A stretch of DNA of 64,000 nucleotides from Lepisosteus oculatus (GCF_040954835.1 NC_090706.1:29769148-29833147), one strand, 5' to 3'; counted from the first letter of the stretch, positions 42,008 through 54,819 are shown. The notes: generated from the sequence alone by a model not told the origin. Program-made: numbers and translations.

Positions 42008-42015
42008 GGTGTTTG

Positions 42016-42046
<31 letters not shown>

Positions 42047-42196
42047 GCTGGGGTCTCTTTGCTGTCCGCGCGGAATGCGTGAGCGCTCACGCGCCGAGGC
42101 TGTGCCCTGGGAGTCCGGGCGGCCGGCGGCTCGCTCTGCTCTCGAGCTCTCTCACAACACAGCATCCGCTGGGCGGAATTTCTTAATAATAATAAT

Positions 42197-42229
<33 letters not shown>

Positions 42230-45094
42230 TAATCGAAATTCTTATAAAACATTCAAATATCAAAGAACATAGCAGATTCTATGTAATATACAATGTTTAT
42301 TTTTTCTTATAACACACATGATAATGTTAAAATGTTACTGTGTAACTGAAAACCCAGACTATAATAATAATACTTTTTATTTATTATTGTTGTTGTGATT
42401 TATTACAAATAATCACATAATCCGAAGCACCGGTTACGCAGTATGTTCGCTTGCCGTTTTGAAATAGTTTTGTCTCTGTAACACTGTCCCAAAAAACACG
42501 TATTAAGATAAAAGTATGCTTATAAAATATATTTAATTCCACAGATTTCGGAACGCATTTAGCATACTGTTTATTTCAAATAAACAACAAACATAGACAA
42601 ACATAAACTAAAAATATTTAGAAATAAAACATTAAACATAAATACAGCCTTGGTCTACAAGGAGTAACTTTTTTTTGCGAAAGTTAAAATAGCATTTGTA
42701 AATATTTTGTTTTGTGTTTATGTCGGAATAATATGAACTGCCCTATAGATATTCTACTTCACAAGCAGAATCGACTCTGCCTGGTTCCGACTCCGTGTCA
42801 TTGTTGTCAGCCACGCAACACGACCCGCTTCACCCCCGAACCCGGGCCACGCGCTGCCCTCGCGCCCCAGGGCGACCGACGCGCGGAACCTGCGCGTGGA
42901 GCACCGCAGCTCTGCGGAACCGAATTTCCTGGACTCAGCGGGCTACTCTGAAAATTGATTTTAGTCAGTTGGTGTCCCCGTAGCTGTTACTTTCGACCCG
43001 AGTCTTTCTTGTTAGACCTGCAGTGTTGAATTTGAGTTTCAGGGGTGGTGTCGTCCCCGGTTGCTCTCGCGGCGCGGGGCCAGGGGCTCTGGGGGCTGGC
43101 GCGTGCAGGGCGCGAGGGTCTCGCAGCTGCACGAGCAGCCGCCACGCTCCTGTCGGAAGCGCTGCTCGGTGACAAATACGCGGATTTTCACTCACAACAG
43201 CGGCTGTCTGCTGTAACTCAATCCGCCCGAATTAACCCCGTGCAGGGTCCCAGAGCCCCGGGCGCTCGCGGCGGCTTGTCTCTCAGTGCCTGTAGCCTCG
43301 AAGCGGCTCAAAAATTATTTCAGTTTCAGTTAACACACGGGCGCCTTTCAGACAGTTCGGTTGTTTGTGTTTCGGTATAATATTTGCTCCGTTATTTCGA
43401 GTACATAGATATAGGTACATATATTATTATACCTAGAAACGCCAGCGAATAATTCTAAATATTAAATGAATAATAAAAAAAAATAATTTCTCGTATGCTC
43501 GTATTTTATAATACTCTGTACATTAATTTGTAGATTGTTAAAATTTGTTTTCTGTATGTTTTTTTTTTTACATTTTGTACTCTGGACGATTTGGTATAAT
43601 TTGTACTCGACATTGACTCGAAGAAATCAGCGTGTGCGCGAGAACAAAACTCGGGGTCCTCGTGCCAAAACCCGCCAACCGCCGATGGATGCGACTCGCG
43701 CGACTGTTTTTGCTCAAATCGATCAATTCTTGCATCTTCTTAAACTGAAAGATTCACTTTTAAATTGAAATAGCTACCTATGATCAATTACTTTATTATG
43801 TAATATATTATATCGTTTTTATAAATGTTTTTTTAGAGAGAATGAGGAGAATTTTAGAGAAATTTGGAGAATTCCCTTCCTGCAAAAAAGGACAACGAAA
43901 ATTAAGAGCAGAAGTGCGACATGCGATGGGTTTTGAAACAGTCTAGTTATTGAAATCAGTTATATAATGAAGTACAACTCACGATTCAGGCCTTTCAAAT
44001 CACATTTCTACGAACGAGAAAAAAAACAGTGGGAATCCTATCGAATAAGTACAATTACAGCGTCGAAATGTGACCGTTCAGACACCACAAGAAAGACCGC
44101 TATGGACAGAGCGGGACTCCTCTCGGCTAGATAACAGTCATCTGTGAAGCATTTTAATCTTGCGCGCTGCACAAAAACGAACGCCGCACAAATTTCGTTT
44201 TCGGCCTGAGTATTTCTTTTAATAAGTACAGATGAAGGGAGAAATGGATCGGCAGTCCGGGAGAGAGGTTATATCGGATCAGTTCCGTCCCGAAAACCGG
44301 CGTTTCGCACAGCGGGATGCGCTGGAGTCCGGTTCTCCCGTGTTCTACAGATGTTCCGACCCGCTCTCGGGTACGAACACGGCCCACGGGACCCGGGTAC
44401 CGTTACTCCGGAATCCCGAATTCGTTTCCTGTTTGACCACCGACTGACATTTTTTTTTAAATCCCTTTTCTGTAAAAAAAAAAAAGGACTAAAACCGAAA
44501 TAATGCGATTTCATGCTCATAATGTTCTCAGGTTTCTCCTGCAACAGCGCGCCGTGCCCTGTAATTGTGCCACTAGGCGTCTCGTCCCCCGCGTGAACAC
44601 GGATTGTATTAAACATAATTCAATTCGCTTTTTTGAGAGCGGGAGAGTTTACACTGACAGCTGCTTCATCTCAGCCGGGTTAAAACACACACATATATTC
44701 AACGTCATCGGTTCCGCTTTCCCGTTTCAAACCTCAAGAAATCCTTTTCCTAGAAATTCCGTCCCGCGCCGCTTATATACCACGTAGTTACACTGACGTT
44801 CCAAAATCTATTTCTGTTCTTTTACAATTATTACAGTTTTTTAAAAAGTAAGTAATTTAGCACACAGGTTGGATCAGTAAAATAGTATAACAGCGGAATA
44901 GCCCGACACGCCGCGTAGTGAAAAGATGTCTGACAAATACCCAGTCTATTATTATTATTAGTGTTGTTATGGTTATTATTATTAATACTAAATAGCATAA
45001 TACAGATATTAATATTTAAGATATGTTAAGTATATTAACGAACGTATATTATTTGTGTAACAATAACAGCTGTAAAATTTGCATTTTGCGCAAG

Positions 45095-45136
<42 letters not shown>

Positions 45137-48100
45137 CTGAACACGGTGGGATTATGTGACAGTCACTCAACGTGGACAGGACTCAAGACAGACGGCAGAC
45201 CTCAGGATTGCAATGTGGATTGTGGGTAATATCGCTAAGAACGCCGGTTAGGTGTCAGAGAGCGGAGAGTATTTTGGATAGAGGCGAACGCCTGAGCAGA
45301 GGGCAGTTATTCACAGAGGCCAGTAACCAGGGGCACACAAAGTATTGTTGTCATATAGCACAGGTGCTGACGATCTGGCACAGACTCGCAGAGCTGGGCT
45401 GCAGGTTAGAAGGATATGTCCTAGGGCAGGTGGACAGGTACACTGTGTGACCTCTGGTGTCCACCTGCTGGGCACAGTGAGGTCAGGGTCTGGCTGGACA
45501 CTGCTGACCCGCAGTGGGGCTCCCTCTCCTCCTGTGAATGACCAGCTGAAGAAATGACCATCCATCTGGCCACAGCACAGCCATTCTGCCAGCCCTGAGC
45601 TGACCACAAGCCCTACAGCCCACAGGTAGATATTCAACCCCACTCACTCTCCCACCCCACACCAGATACCCCACACACTCACCCATCCCCCACACCAGAT
45701 ACCCCACACACTCACCCATGGGCCCAGGGGAAGTGGGTGGCGCCAGTGTGGCAGAGCTGTGTCAGTACAGCTGAAGGGGTCTCTCTGCTCCAAGCCAGAG
45801 CAGATCCAACAGTCCAACATGTCCCCAATCTCCCACTGGCTCACTGGCGCCCCCTAGCAGGGCAGGCTGTTGTCTCTGCTGTGCTTGGCGTAGCCTCAGG
45901 CCTGTGTCACTCACCCTATTCTGAGAAGAGCAGACGCAGGGCTCCTGTCAGGGGTATGTGAGGCACGGGGAGGCACTGTGCTCTGGGGTGCCCACTGCAG
46001 GAAAGGCGCTATATAAAACCATCCCACACACCCACAGTTCCCAGTCCTGGGACGAACACAAGCTATAGGTGCTGAAGAGCTGGGGCTCCTCCCTGCAGGC
46101 AGCTTGTAAGGCGCTGTATAGTCTTAAAGGGGAACTGCAGTGCTATTTTTATATTTCAGGGTTAGAAAGACTCAGCATTGATGAGCGCATTTCAAACCGC
46201 AATGAAAGTAAAATGTAACACAGTAACGTGTAAAACCTCCAACTATCACAAAATAGACAACATTTCCAGGTATGCGCAGCACCTTGTTCTGCGATTCAGA
46301 ACGGGGCAACAAAACTTCCGGTGACGAGTTTCCATTGTAAACCAGCAGGCTTGGGAATATATCTCTTTGAATCCAATAGAAATAGTGCTCTGGACTTCTA
46401 GACAGTTTTGCCAACAAATACAATTTACTTGTTAACTCTGCATGCCAATCACATTGGAACACGTCTGCGGCACAGCCTGTATTTATATGGCCCTACATCC
46501 CACGACATTAGTTCTTACAGGGACTAGTGAGCAGGAAGGGCAGCATCCCATTGCAATCCGTAGGAACTCAAATGAGGGTTGGCGACAACAAAGCGACTTA
46601 CAGTACTTTCACAAAGCTCACGATTCTGTGCTAAATTCGAAATGTGTCATTTTTTTTCCCCTGTAACGTCAATTTATTTTGTTGCCGAGGTTCGAGAACC
46701 GGTCGGAGGGATTAGGACTGCTGCCCCCCTCTAACCCGACCCCTGCTCTCTGCCTGTCCCCCCCAGCTGCGCTGACGCCCTTCACGGTGTCCCGGCGGAT
46801 CGGGCACCCGTACCAGAACCGCACGCCGCCCAAGCGCAAGAAGCCGCGCACGTCCTTCTCGCGGGTGCAGATCTGCGAGCTGGAGAAGCGCTTCCACCGG
46901 CAGAAGTACCTGGCAAGCGCCGAGCGGGCCGCGCTGGCCAAGACCCTGAAGATGACCGACGCCCAGGTCAAGACCTGGTTCCAGAACCGCAGGACCAAGT
47001 GGAGGTACCGGCCCGCTGGGACGCTGCCGGCCGGGGGTGAGGGGAGGAAGGGGATGGGGCCGCAGGGCTGAGAGGTTGTGCACATGAACATGATGGTATT
47101 GCCAGTAATACTGTACCTGATGCCACTGTTACTGCTGGTCTGTTAATACTGCTGCTGCTGTTATCACTAATACTGCTCCTGCCGCCACCGTTACTGCTGT
47201 TAATACTGCTACTGCTGGTTTCACTAATACTGCTCCTGCTAATACTGCTACTGCTGGAATCACTAATACTGCTCCTGCCGCCACCTTTACTGCTGTTAAT
47301 ACTGCTACTGCTGGTTTCACTAATACTGCTCCTGCTAATACTACTACTGCTGGAATCACTAATACTGTTCCTGCCGCCACCGTTACTGCTGCTAATACTG
47401 CTACTGCTGGTCTGTTTATACTGGTACTGCTGGTATCACTAATACCGTTCCTGTCGCCACAGTTACTGCTGCTAATACTATTAATGCCGCCACTGTTACT
47501 GCTGCTAATACTGCTACTGCTGGTCTGTTAATGCTGCTACTGCTGGTATCACTAATACTATTAATGCCGCCACCGTTACTGCTGCTAATACTGCTACTGC
47601 TGGTATCACTAATACTGTTCCTGCCACCACCGTTACTGCTGCTCATACTGCTACTGCTGGAATCACTAATACTGTTCCTGCCACCACCGTTACTGCTGCT
47701 CATACTGCTACTGCTGGAATCACTAATACTGTTTCTGCTGCCACTGTTAGTGCTGCTAATACTGTTCCTGCCACCACAGTTACCACTGCTAATATTGCTA
47801 CTGCTGGTACTACTAATACTGTGACTGCTGCCAACAGTTATAATTACAGTCCTATTGCCACTGTTACTGCTACTATACTGCTACTACTGCTATTACTAAT
47901 ACAGTTCCTGCCACCACTGTTACTGCTACTTATTCTGCCAACATTACTGCTACTGTTACTGCAAATTCTGGAATTGCTAATACTCTACCTGCTGCCAACA
48001 TTACCGTACTAATACTGCATGTGTTCTTACAGCTGTTAATATTGTTACTTCTACTAATACTGCTAGTGCTGCTACCGCTATTAATACTGTTGCTACTACT

Positions 48101-51100
48101 AATACTTCCAGTGCTGCTACTGGTATTAATACTGTTACTACTAATAATATTGCCAGTGCTACTATTGATATTAATAATGTTGCTACTTCTAATACTGCAA
48201 TGCTACTGCTGATAATTATATTACAAGTGTTATGTTACTGCTAATATAACTGTTACAAGTATTCTAGGAACGCTACTGGTTATAAATACTGTAACTATAC
48301 TATTAGTGCTGGTACCGTTATCAATACTGTTACTACTATTAATACTGCTAGTGCTGTTACTGAGAATAATTAAAAACGTTAGTTTACGAACTTAAGACAC
48401 AGACAAAATAATAATAATAATGATAGTGCTGCTACCCTTTTAATACTGTTACTATTACTAATACCTCCAGTACTGCTCTTGCTGTTAATACTGTACCTGT
48501 CACCACAGTAACTAATAATAATACCACTAATGCTGATCATAATATACTCACTACCATCACAGTTACTACTAATAATACTGATGCTGATAATGTACTCGGT
48601 ACTGCCACTGTTAGTACTAGCAATACTCGTAATGGTGCTTCTGCTGTTATTACAGTACCTACCGCAGTTATTACTGATAATCATCCTGCTAATTGTCACT
48701 GTTATTACTACTGTTATTCCGGCCTCTATTACTTCAAATACTATGAGTAATGCTACTACCATACTGTATTTTCCACTACTGCAGCGTCTCTTATCACAAC
48801 TGCTGGCACTGCTGCTATCATTCCTGCTCTCACCACTGTTTGCTGCTTAGGATGTCTGCTTTCAGTAATAACACTTATAAACTGAAACAAACCAGAATTC
48901 CACTTTAGGGTTTTGTAAACCATTACAGGTGGTTGTAAAGCCTGTAGTGGATCAGACTGCTCTGCACTGGGAATTGGATTGACAGCACTGTAAAGCCTGG
49001 AGTGGATCAGACTGCTGTGCACTGGGAGTGTGACTGACAGCACTGTAAAGCCTGGAGTGGATCAGACTGCTGTGCACTGGGAGTGTGACTGACAGCACTG
49101 TAAAGCCTGGAGTGGACCAGACTGCTGTGCACTGGGAGTGAGACTGACAGCACTGTAAAGCCTGGAGTGGATCAGGCTGCTGTGCACTGGGAGTGTGACT
49201 GACAGCACTGTAAAGCCTGGAGTGGATCAGGCTGCTGTGCACTGGGAGTGTGACTGACAGCACTGTAAAGCCTGGAGTGGATCAGACTGCTGTGCACTGG
49301 GAGTGTGACTGACAGCACTGTAAAGCCTGGAGTGGATCAGACTGCTGTGCACTGGGAGTGAGACTGACAGCACTGTAAAGCCTGGAGTGGATCAGACAGT
49401 TATACAGTGGAAGTCTTGTCTGTTACTCTGAATTGTGTTGGTAGTTGTAGCAGTAACAGTGCTCCAATATAGCTGCAGATCCAATAGTGATGACCCAGGC
49501 GTGGTGCAGAGGAAAGTGTCTTTTTTTCAGGATGCGCTCTCCCACATACACACAACTCACCGGCTCAGGCGCATTATTAATGGATTATTGTGTTCGTTGT
49601 TAATATTGTAAACGAACTTATTTCGCTCGCGGTGTGCAGCTGTCGGCTCTTGCTCTGATGTTTTCTGCGGAAGTGGGAAAATCTGAACTCGCGGCGCACG
49701 CGAGACCCACGTGGGTAGTGCTCGAGCGCGGGCTGTGGCGCTCGTGCAGTCACACGTCACACCTGTGAACCCCGTTGTAGACATCAGGGAAGAGGCGGAC
49801 ACAGCTGAGCTCGGTGAGGCACAAGGACACCGGCGCTCCGCTGCGCACGGTATTCATTGTGATTTAAATTCACTCTTACAGGTTCTATTCCGACAGGTCT
49901 GTGTCAGTGGTGTCATTACTGTTATTATAGCCGGAACGCAGCGCGGATTCTCGGGGCTGAAGGTCCGGGCCCAGCCAGCGTGCCCGGGGGGAGGGGCGGC
50001 GCTCCAGCTGCCGGCAGCTCGGGGAGGGGGGAGGAGGGAACGGCCCCGGGCTGTGCCGGCTCTCACCTGCGCCAGATGGCCGTGATGGAGGGTCGGCTGC
50101 CCTCGCACCCGCCTAGCAGGTGACCCTGCGTTATTAGGCGCTGCGCGGCAACAGCTGCCGAGATATATCACTGGGGGGCTCGCTAGTAAGCCCAGAGGTC
50201 ACTGGCTGAGGCGAACTGAGCGAAATACAGGCATGCATCACTATATACTATATATCACTATATACAGAGATATTGCGCTATATATACAGACGTGTGTCAC
50301 TATGTATGGGAAATATCACTATATGTACAGCGCTATATATACAGACATGCATCACTTTGTATGGGAAATATCACTATATATTCAGAGATATTGCGCTATA
50401 TATACAGACATGCATCACTATATGTACAAAGAAATATATCGGTATATATAGAGACGTATCACTATATGTAAATAGAAATATAGCACCATATATACAGAGA
50501 TTTAGAACTATATTCAGACGTATCACTATATATACAGAGATATAGCGCTATATATACAGGCATGTATATCTGTAAAAAGAGATATATGTACAGGGATATC
50601 TGGACAGACCCATAGACAGGTAGACAGACAGGCAGAGAGGTAGATGTGATAGATACGCAGACACAGGCAGATGTACCGACAGACAGATGGATTGTAGAGC
50701 TATAACCTGTAATACTTGGCAGTGTGCTGTGGTAATATGTGTCGGAGAATATTCCAAGTACAGAACTGATGACACTGGAACTGAAAGAGAGAGCAATGCA
50801 AACGAACCGGTGTCGCGTCGCCCTCGGTAATTTACCCTCGGCTCAGAGTGGGAGAGACTGGGGGGGACGAAAAACAGAATCTGGTAGACCTCGCTGCTTT
50901 TCACTCGGTTGTTATAGATATATTATTAATATCACCTATTGTCTTACGATAACGAAATCTAAACTAAAACTAAAGACACCATGAAATATTAACGATGTGT
51001 ATCTCTCGCCTCTATCTGCTCCATAATATAACGTCAATAACCCGCCATCAATAATTGACGCCTTTCAGGTCGTGATAAATGAAGAAAGACGCCCCCGTTA

Positions 51101-53286
51101 AGGATGAATTGGTGCGCGCTCACGCGGAGCTGGCGGGAGCGCGGACTGCAGCGCGCCCCTTCCGGAGGTGAAACCCGGCAGCCGGCTGGACTGCCCGGGA
51201 CTGACTCGGGAAAGAGAGACAGGGGGAGGAACGGGCGGATAACGGGAGAGAGGAGAAAGCGGGAGATATTGAGACAGAGGGCTAGAGAGAGGAAGACATG
51301 GGCAGATAATGCGAGAGAGAAGCAGAGACAGAGATACACTTTCTGCGGCACTGTGAGAAATACTCTGGGATGAGACAAACAGTATTCCCTAAAATAGCGA
51401 ATCTAATCCCAGAATTTCTGCCAGAACCAGAACAGCTTCCGATCCTACTGGGAGAGGAAACTCAAGAGAGCTGCAGCCCAGCGTGTGATCTCCTGTCACA
51501 GCCTGAGGACAGACAGTGAGCCCGTCTCTCAATACTGCTCTTCTGTGTTTGATGTGTTGTAACTGTCCAACTACATGCCTGTATTGTGCAGTTGATGTTG
51601 TTAATTGTATTCGCTTTGGCAACAGATCATAGCGGAAGATTATAGTTCAACCATAATCTTCCGCCATTATCTGTCGGTGTGGCTGAGACAACTGTGGCAC
51701 CGTGACAGAATCGCGTACAGGGCCGGACACGCAGACATGAGCGACGCGCCTGGTTTCCCCGCTGGGAGTCCGTGTGTTCAAGCAGGCAGCATTCGTCTCC
51801 GGTACGGGTTAACGCCGCGTGGAAACAACACACGCGCTGAGAGGATTAAGGAGACAAAAACGACCATATCCTGTGTGCGCGAGGTGGTCAAGGGCTCCGC
51901 GCTCACAGGGGGGCTCCGTGGCGCGTGGGGTGTGAGAATGAATACACCCGTGAATCAACTGGCACGCGTGGCAGCTAAAGTCAGGTCAGACATGTGCATT
52001 CGTGGAAAAATTCCGCTCATACGAACTGGGCGCTCAGCCGAGACCCCATCCCCACATTAGACCAATACCAGCAATAGCTGTTATCATCTTGTATGTCAAA
52101 GGATGAAGAATTGGACGGATTTAAGTGAAAAACGAAGAGAAATAAGCGAATCCAGTTAAATTAATTAAAAACAGTAATCTGGCAAAAGAAAGCATTCTAA
52201 AACTGTTATTGAGCCGTTTTTTTAGAAGTTCTGATCTGCGATCTCACGCAGCTCCTCTGACCCGTGAACAACACGACAATGTCATTTTCAGTCGGACTCG
52301 TGTGATGTGTGCTCTTTTGAGTAGGCGCTATACAAAGTCTAATGAGCGGCACATGAAGTCGATCGCCAGGAGTTGAAAAGCTCATATTATTTCTTGCACT
52401 TGTGTGTTGGAGATTTTGTTTCTTTAATTTGGGTTTTAATTCTCAGCTTGTTGGTTTGTTTTATCACAAAACTTGTGTGGCGCTTCATCAGGTGGATACT
52501 ATCTGACTGACCTCTGTGTGTGTGTTTGTCTGTCTCTCTGACCTGTGTGTCTGACCTGTCTGTCTCTCTTACTTGTGTGTGTGTCTGACCTGTCTGTCTC
52601 TCTTACTTGTGTGTGTGTCTGACCTGTCTGTCTCTCTTACTTGTGTGTGTCTGACCTGTCTGTCTCTCTGACCTGTGTGTGTGACCTGTTGGTCTCTCTG
52701 ACCTGAGTGTCTCTCTGACCTGTGTGTCTGACCTGTCTGTCTCTCTGACCTGAGTGTCTGTGTGTGTCTGACCTGTGTGTCTCTCTGACCTGTGTGTCTG
52801 ACCTGTCTGTCTCTCTGACCTGAGTGTCTGTGTGTGTCTGACCTGTGTGTCTCTCTGACCTGTGTGTCTGACCTGTCGGTCTCTCTGACCTGAGTGTCTG
52901 TGTCTGTCTGACCTGTCTGTCTCTCTGACCTGAGTGTCTGTGTCTGTCTGACCTGTCTGTCTGTCTGACCTGAGTGTCTGTGTCTGTCTGACCTGTCTGT
53001 CTCTCTGACCTGAGTGTCTGTGTCTGTCTGACCTGTGTGTCTCTCTGACCTGCGTGTCTGTGTTCTGTCTCCCAGGCGACAGACAGCGGAGGAGAGGGAG
53101 GCGGAGCGTCAGCAGGCCAATCGGCTGATGATCCAGCTGCAGCATGATGCCTTCCAGAAGTCCCTGGGCGATTCGCTGCCGCCCGACCCGCTCTGCATCC
53201 ACAACTCCTCCCTCTTCGCCCTGCAGAACCTGCAGCCCTGGGCAGAGGAGGGGGGCAAACTGCAACCTGTCACCTCGCTAGTGTGA
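39726..53286 (+). CDS. TLX3: TLX3, T-cell leukemia homeobox protein 3 (three coding exons)
   Basis: Homeodomain transcription factor acting in the nucleus; in vertebrates it specifies excitatory sensory and brainstem neurons. Coding exons 39726-40185, 46767-47004 and 53076-53286 join in phase to 302 codons (human TLX3 is 291). Visible parts: Groucho-binding Eh1-type F-G-I-D-Q-I-L at residues 26-32, PBX-type F-P-W-M at 138-141, and homeodomain 177-236 with W224, F225, N227, R229 and the family-typical Thr at homeodomain position 47. The C-terminus ends V-T-S-L-V, which separates TLX3 from TLX1 and TLX2. The start is the first in-frame ATG, with A at -3 and G at +4. NPM1 is the convergent neighbour. 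Intron 2 and the 3' flank are filled with tandem arrays. Confidence 0.97.
40186..46766 (+). other. TLX3: TLX3 intron 1
   Basis: 6.6 kb, GTGAGC...CCCCAG. It holds (ATT)n tracts at 40267-40298, 41537-41640, 41951-42007, 42185-42230 and 45095-45135, and a (GTT)n tract at 42010-42048. GC-rich single-copy parts lie at 40800-41480 and 42780-43370. About 42240-42780 and 43370-45090 are AT-rich. 45480-45720 has a duplicated ACCCCACACACTCACCCAT block. No internal gene was recognised. Confidence 0.8.
46767..47004 (+). CDS. TLX3: TLX3 coding exon 2 (homeodomain)
   Basis: Acceptor CCCCCCAG|CTGCG and donor TGGAG|GTACCG. Encodes [13 protein letters not shown], then most of the homeodomain through W-F-Q-N-R-R-T-K-W. 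Codon 154 (Ala) and codon 233 (Arg) are split across the junctions, matching the known TLX family intron positions. Nearly identical to mammals in the homeodomain. Confidence 0.97.
47105..48845. repeat. CTG/CTA-rich degenerate array in TLX3 intron 2
   Basis: Units of ACTGCTGCTAATACTGCTAC, TGCTGGTATCACTAATACTG, TTCCTGCCGCCACCGTT, about 57 bp at the left, becoming shorter and more diverged to the right. Leucine-rich + frames and Ser/Asn-rich - frames are artefacts of a 3-bp-based repeat. Confidence 0.88.
48925..49402 (+). repeat. 55-bp satellite in TLX3 intron 2, about 8 copies
   Basis: Same monomer as 13690-13905 (GGAGTGGATCAGACTGCTGT...AGCACTGTAAAGCCT), nearly uniform. It is not followed by the 42-bp satellite here. 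Confidence 0.93.
49640..50170. promoter_or_regulatory. CpG-rich island in TLX3 intron 2
   Basis: GC- and CpG-rich single-copy stretch with the palindrome CCCACGTGGG at 49706-49715 and GTCACACGTCACACC near 49750. No domain in its frames (124 codons +, 105 codons -). Could be an internal promoter or enhancer; evidence is compositional only. Confidence 0.35.
50225..50600. repeat. ATATATACAGA array
   Basis: Units of CACTATATATACAGAGATAT, AGCGCTATATATACAGACAT with length variation. AGCGCT recurs within each unit. Confidence 0.9.
50600..51310. other. Intronic single-copy sequence, nothing recognised
   Basis: Begins with a degraded CAGACAGGCAGAGAGG stretch; the remainder is mixed. No gene or RNA supported. 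Confidence 0.4.
51320..51628 (+). mobile_element. LINE ORF2 C-terminus, 3' UTR and tail start
   Basis: GAGAAGCAGAGACAGAGATAC, then the H-C-E-K-Y, I-P-E-F and L-P-I-L-L-G-E-type block in broken frames, then CTCCTGTCACAGCCTGAGGA, and ending TTCGCTTTGGCAACAGATC. Same family as the 11-kb and 20.5-kb copies. No 66-bp array. Confidence 0.82.
51632..51664. other. Perfect 12-bp hairpin
   Basis: GCGGAAGATTAT (51632-51643) pairs exactly with ATAATCTTCCGC (51653-51664) across a 9-nt loop, right after the LINE fragment. Confidence 0.7.
51665..52500. other. Intronic single-copy sequence, no gene recognised
   Basis: A 151-codon frame (51605-52060) overlaps the hairpin but has no recognised domain. AT-rich toward the right. 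Nothing further supported. Confidence 0.4.
52505..53068. repeat. CTGACCTGTCTGTCTCTC array adjoining the TLX3 exon 3 acceptor
   Basis: Units of GTCTGACCTGTCTGTCTCTC, TGACCTGAGTGTCTGTGT, about 38 bp and higher-order duplicated. The array ends a few bases before CTGTCTCCCAG, so it supplies the pyrimidine tract of the splice acceptor. Confidence 0.9.
53076..53286 (+). CDS. TLX3: TLX3 coding exon 3
   Basis: Acceptor CTCCCAG|GCGAC restores Arg233 (AG|G), then [38 protein letters not shown] and the end V-T-S-L-V before TGA at 53284-53286. 69 residues after the junction. Strongly conserved despite arrays on both sides. Confidence 0.96.
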
Positions 53287-53289
53287 GAA

Positions 53290-54818
53290 CGGACCCTGAC
53301 CACTGACACACTGACCAGCACACTGACTGACACACTGACCAGCGCACTGACCGACACACTGACCAGCGCACTGACTGACACACTGACCAGCACACTGACC
53401 AGCGCACTGACCAGCGCACTGACCGACACACTGACCAGCACGCTGACTGGCACAGAGACTGACACACTGACCAGCACGCTGACTGGCACAGAGACTGACA
53501 CACTGACCAGCACACTGACTGGCACAGAGACTGACACACTGACCAGTGCACTGACTGGTACAGAGACTGACACACTGACCAGCGCACTGACTGACACACT
53601 GACCAGCACACTGACCAGCGCACTGACCGACACACTGACCAGCGCACTGACTGACACACTGACCGACACACTGACCAGCGCACTGACTGACACACTGACC
53701 AGCGCACTGACTGACACTCTGACCAGCACACTGACTGACACACTGACCAGTGCACTGACTGACACACTGACCAGCACACTGACTGGCACAGAGACTGACA
53801 CACTGACCAGCACACTGACTGACACTCTAACCAGTGCACTGACTGACACTCTGACCAGCACACTGACTGACACACTGACCAGTGCACTGCCTCACACACT
53901 GACTGACACACTGACCAGCGCACTGACTGGTACAGAGACTGACACACTGACCAGCGCACTGACTGACACACTGACCAGCACACTGACTGGTACAGAGACT
54001 GACACACTGACCAGCGCACTGACTGGCACACTGACTGACACACTGACTGACACTCTAACCAGTGCACTGACTGACACTCTGACCAGCACACTGACTGACA
54101 CACTGACCAGTGCACTGCCTCACACACTGACTGACACACTGACCACCGCACTGACTGGTACAGAGACTGACACACTGACCAGCGCACTGACTGACACACT
54201 GACCAGCACACTGACTGGTACAGAGACTGACACACTGACCAGCGCACTGACTGGCACACTGACTGACACACTGACCAGTGCACTGACTGGTACAGAGACT
54301 GACACACTGACCAGCGCACTGACTGACACTCTGACCAGCACACTGACTGACACACTGACCAGCGCACTGACTGACACACTGACCAGCACACTGACTGACA
54401 CACTGACCAGTGCACTGACTGGTACAGAGACTGACACACTGACCAGCACACTGACTGACACACTGACCAGTGCACTGACTGGTACAGAGACTGACACACT
54501 GACCAGCGCACTGACTGACACTCTGACCAGCACACTGACTGACACACTGACCAGCGCACTGACTGGTACAGAGACTGACACACTGACCAGCGCACTGACT
54601 GACACTCTGACCAGCGCACTGACTGACACACTGACCAGTGCACTGCCTCACACACTGCCTCACACACTGACCACTGCACTGCCTCACACACTGACTGACA
54701 CACTGACCAGCGCACTGACTGGCACACTGACCACTGCACTGCCTCACACACTGACTGACACACTGACCAGCGCACTGACTGGCACACTGACCGGCACACT
54801 GACTGACACACCTCTGTC
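53290..54818. repeat. 12-bp-period array immediately after the TLX3 stop codon
   Basis: Built from 12-bp submonomers CACACTGACCAG, CGCACTGACTGA, CACACTGACTGG and CACAGAGACTGA, arranged in higher-order 24-, 36- and 60-bp blocks over 1.5 kb. If TLX3 mRNA continues past the stop, this is the start of its 3' UTR. The 12-bp period keeps the - strand open for 519 codons (Ser/Val/Gln/Cys-rich), an artefact. Confidence 0.94.
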
Positions 54819-54819
54819 C

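Larger units (their letters stand above)
47005..53075 (+). other. TLX3: TLX3 intron 2
   Basis: 6.1 kb, GTACCG...CTCCCAG. Unusually repeat-rich: a CTG/CTA-rich array, the 55-bp satellite, a CpG-rich island, an ATATAC array, a LINE fragment, a hairpin and a CTGACCTGTCTGTCTCTC array running into the splice acceptor. These are listed separately. Confidence 0.85.

Noticed and set aside
51605..52060. 151-codon frame after the LINE fragment
   Set aside because: Starts in LINE sequence, spans a hairpin, no recognised domain or splice support.
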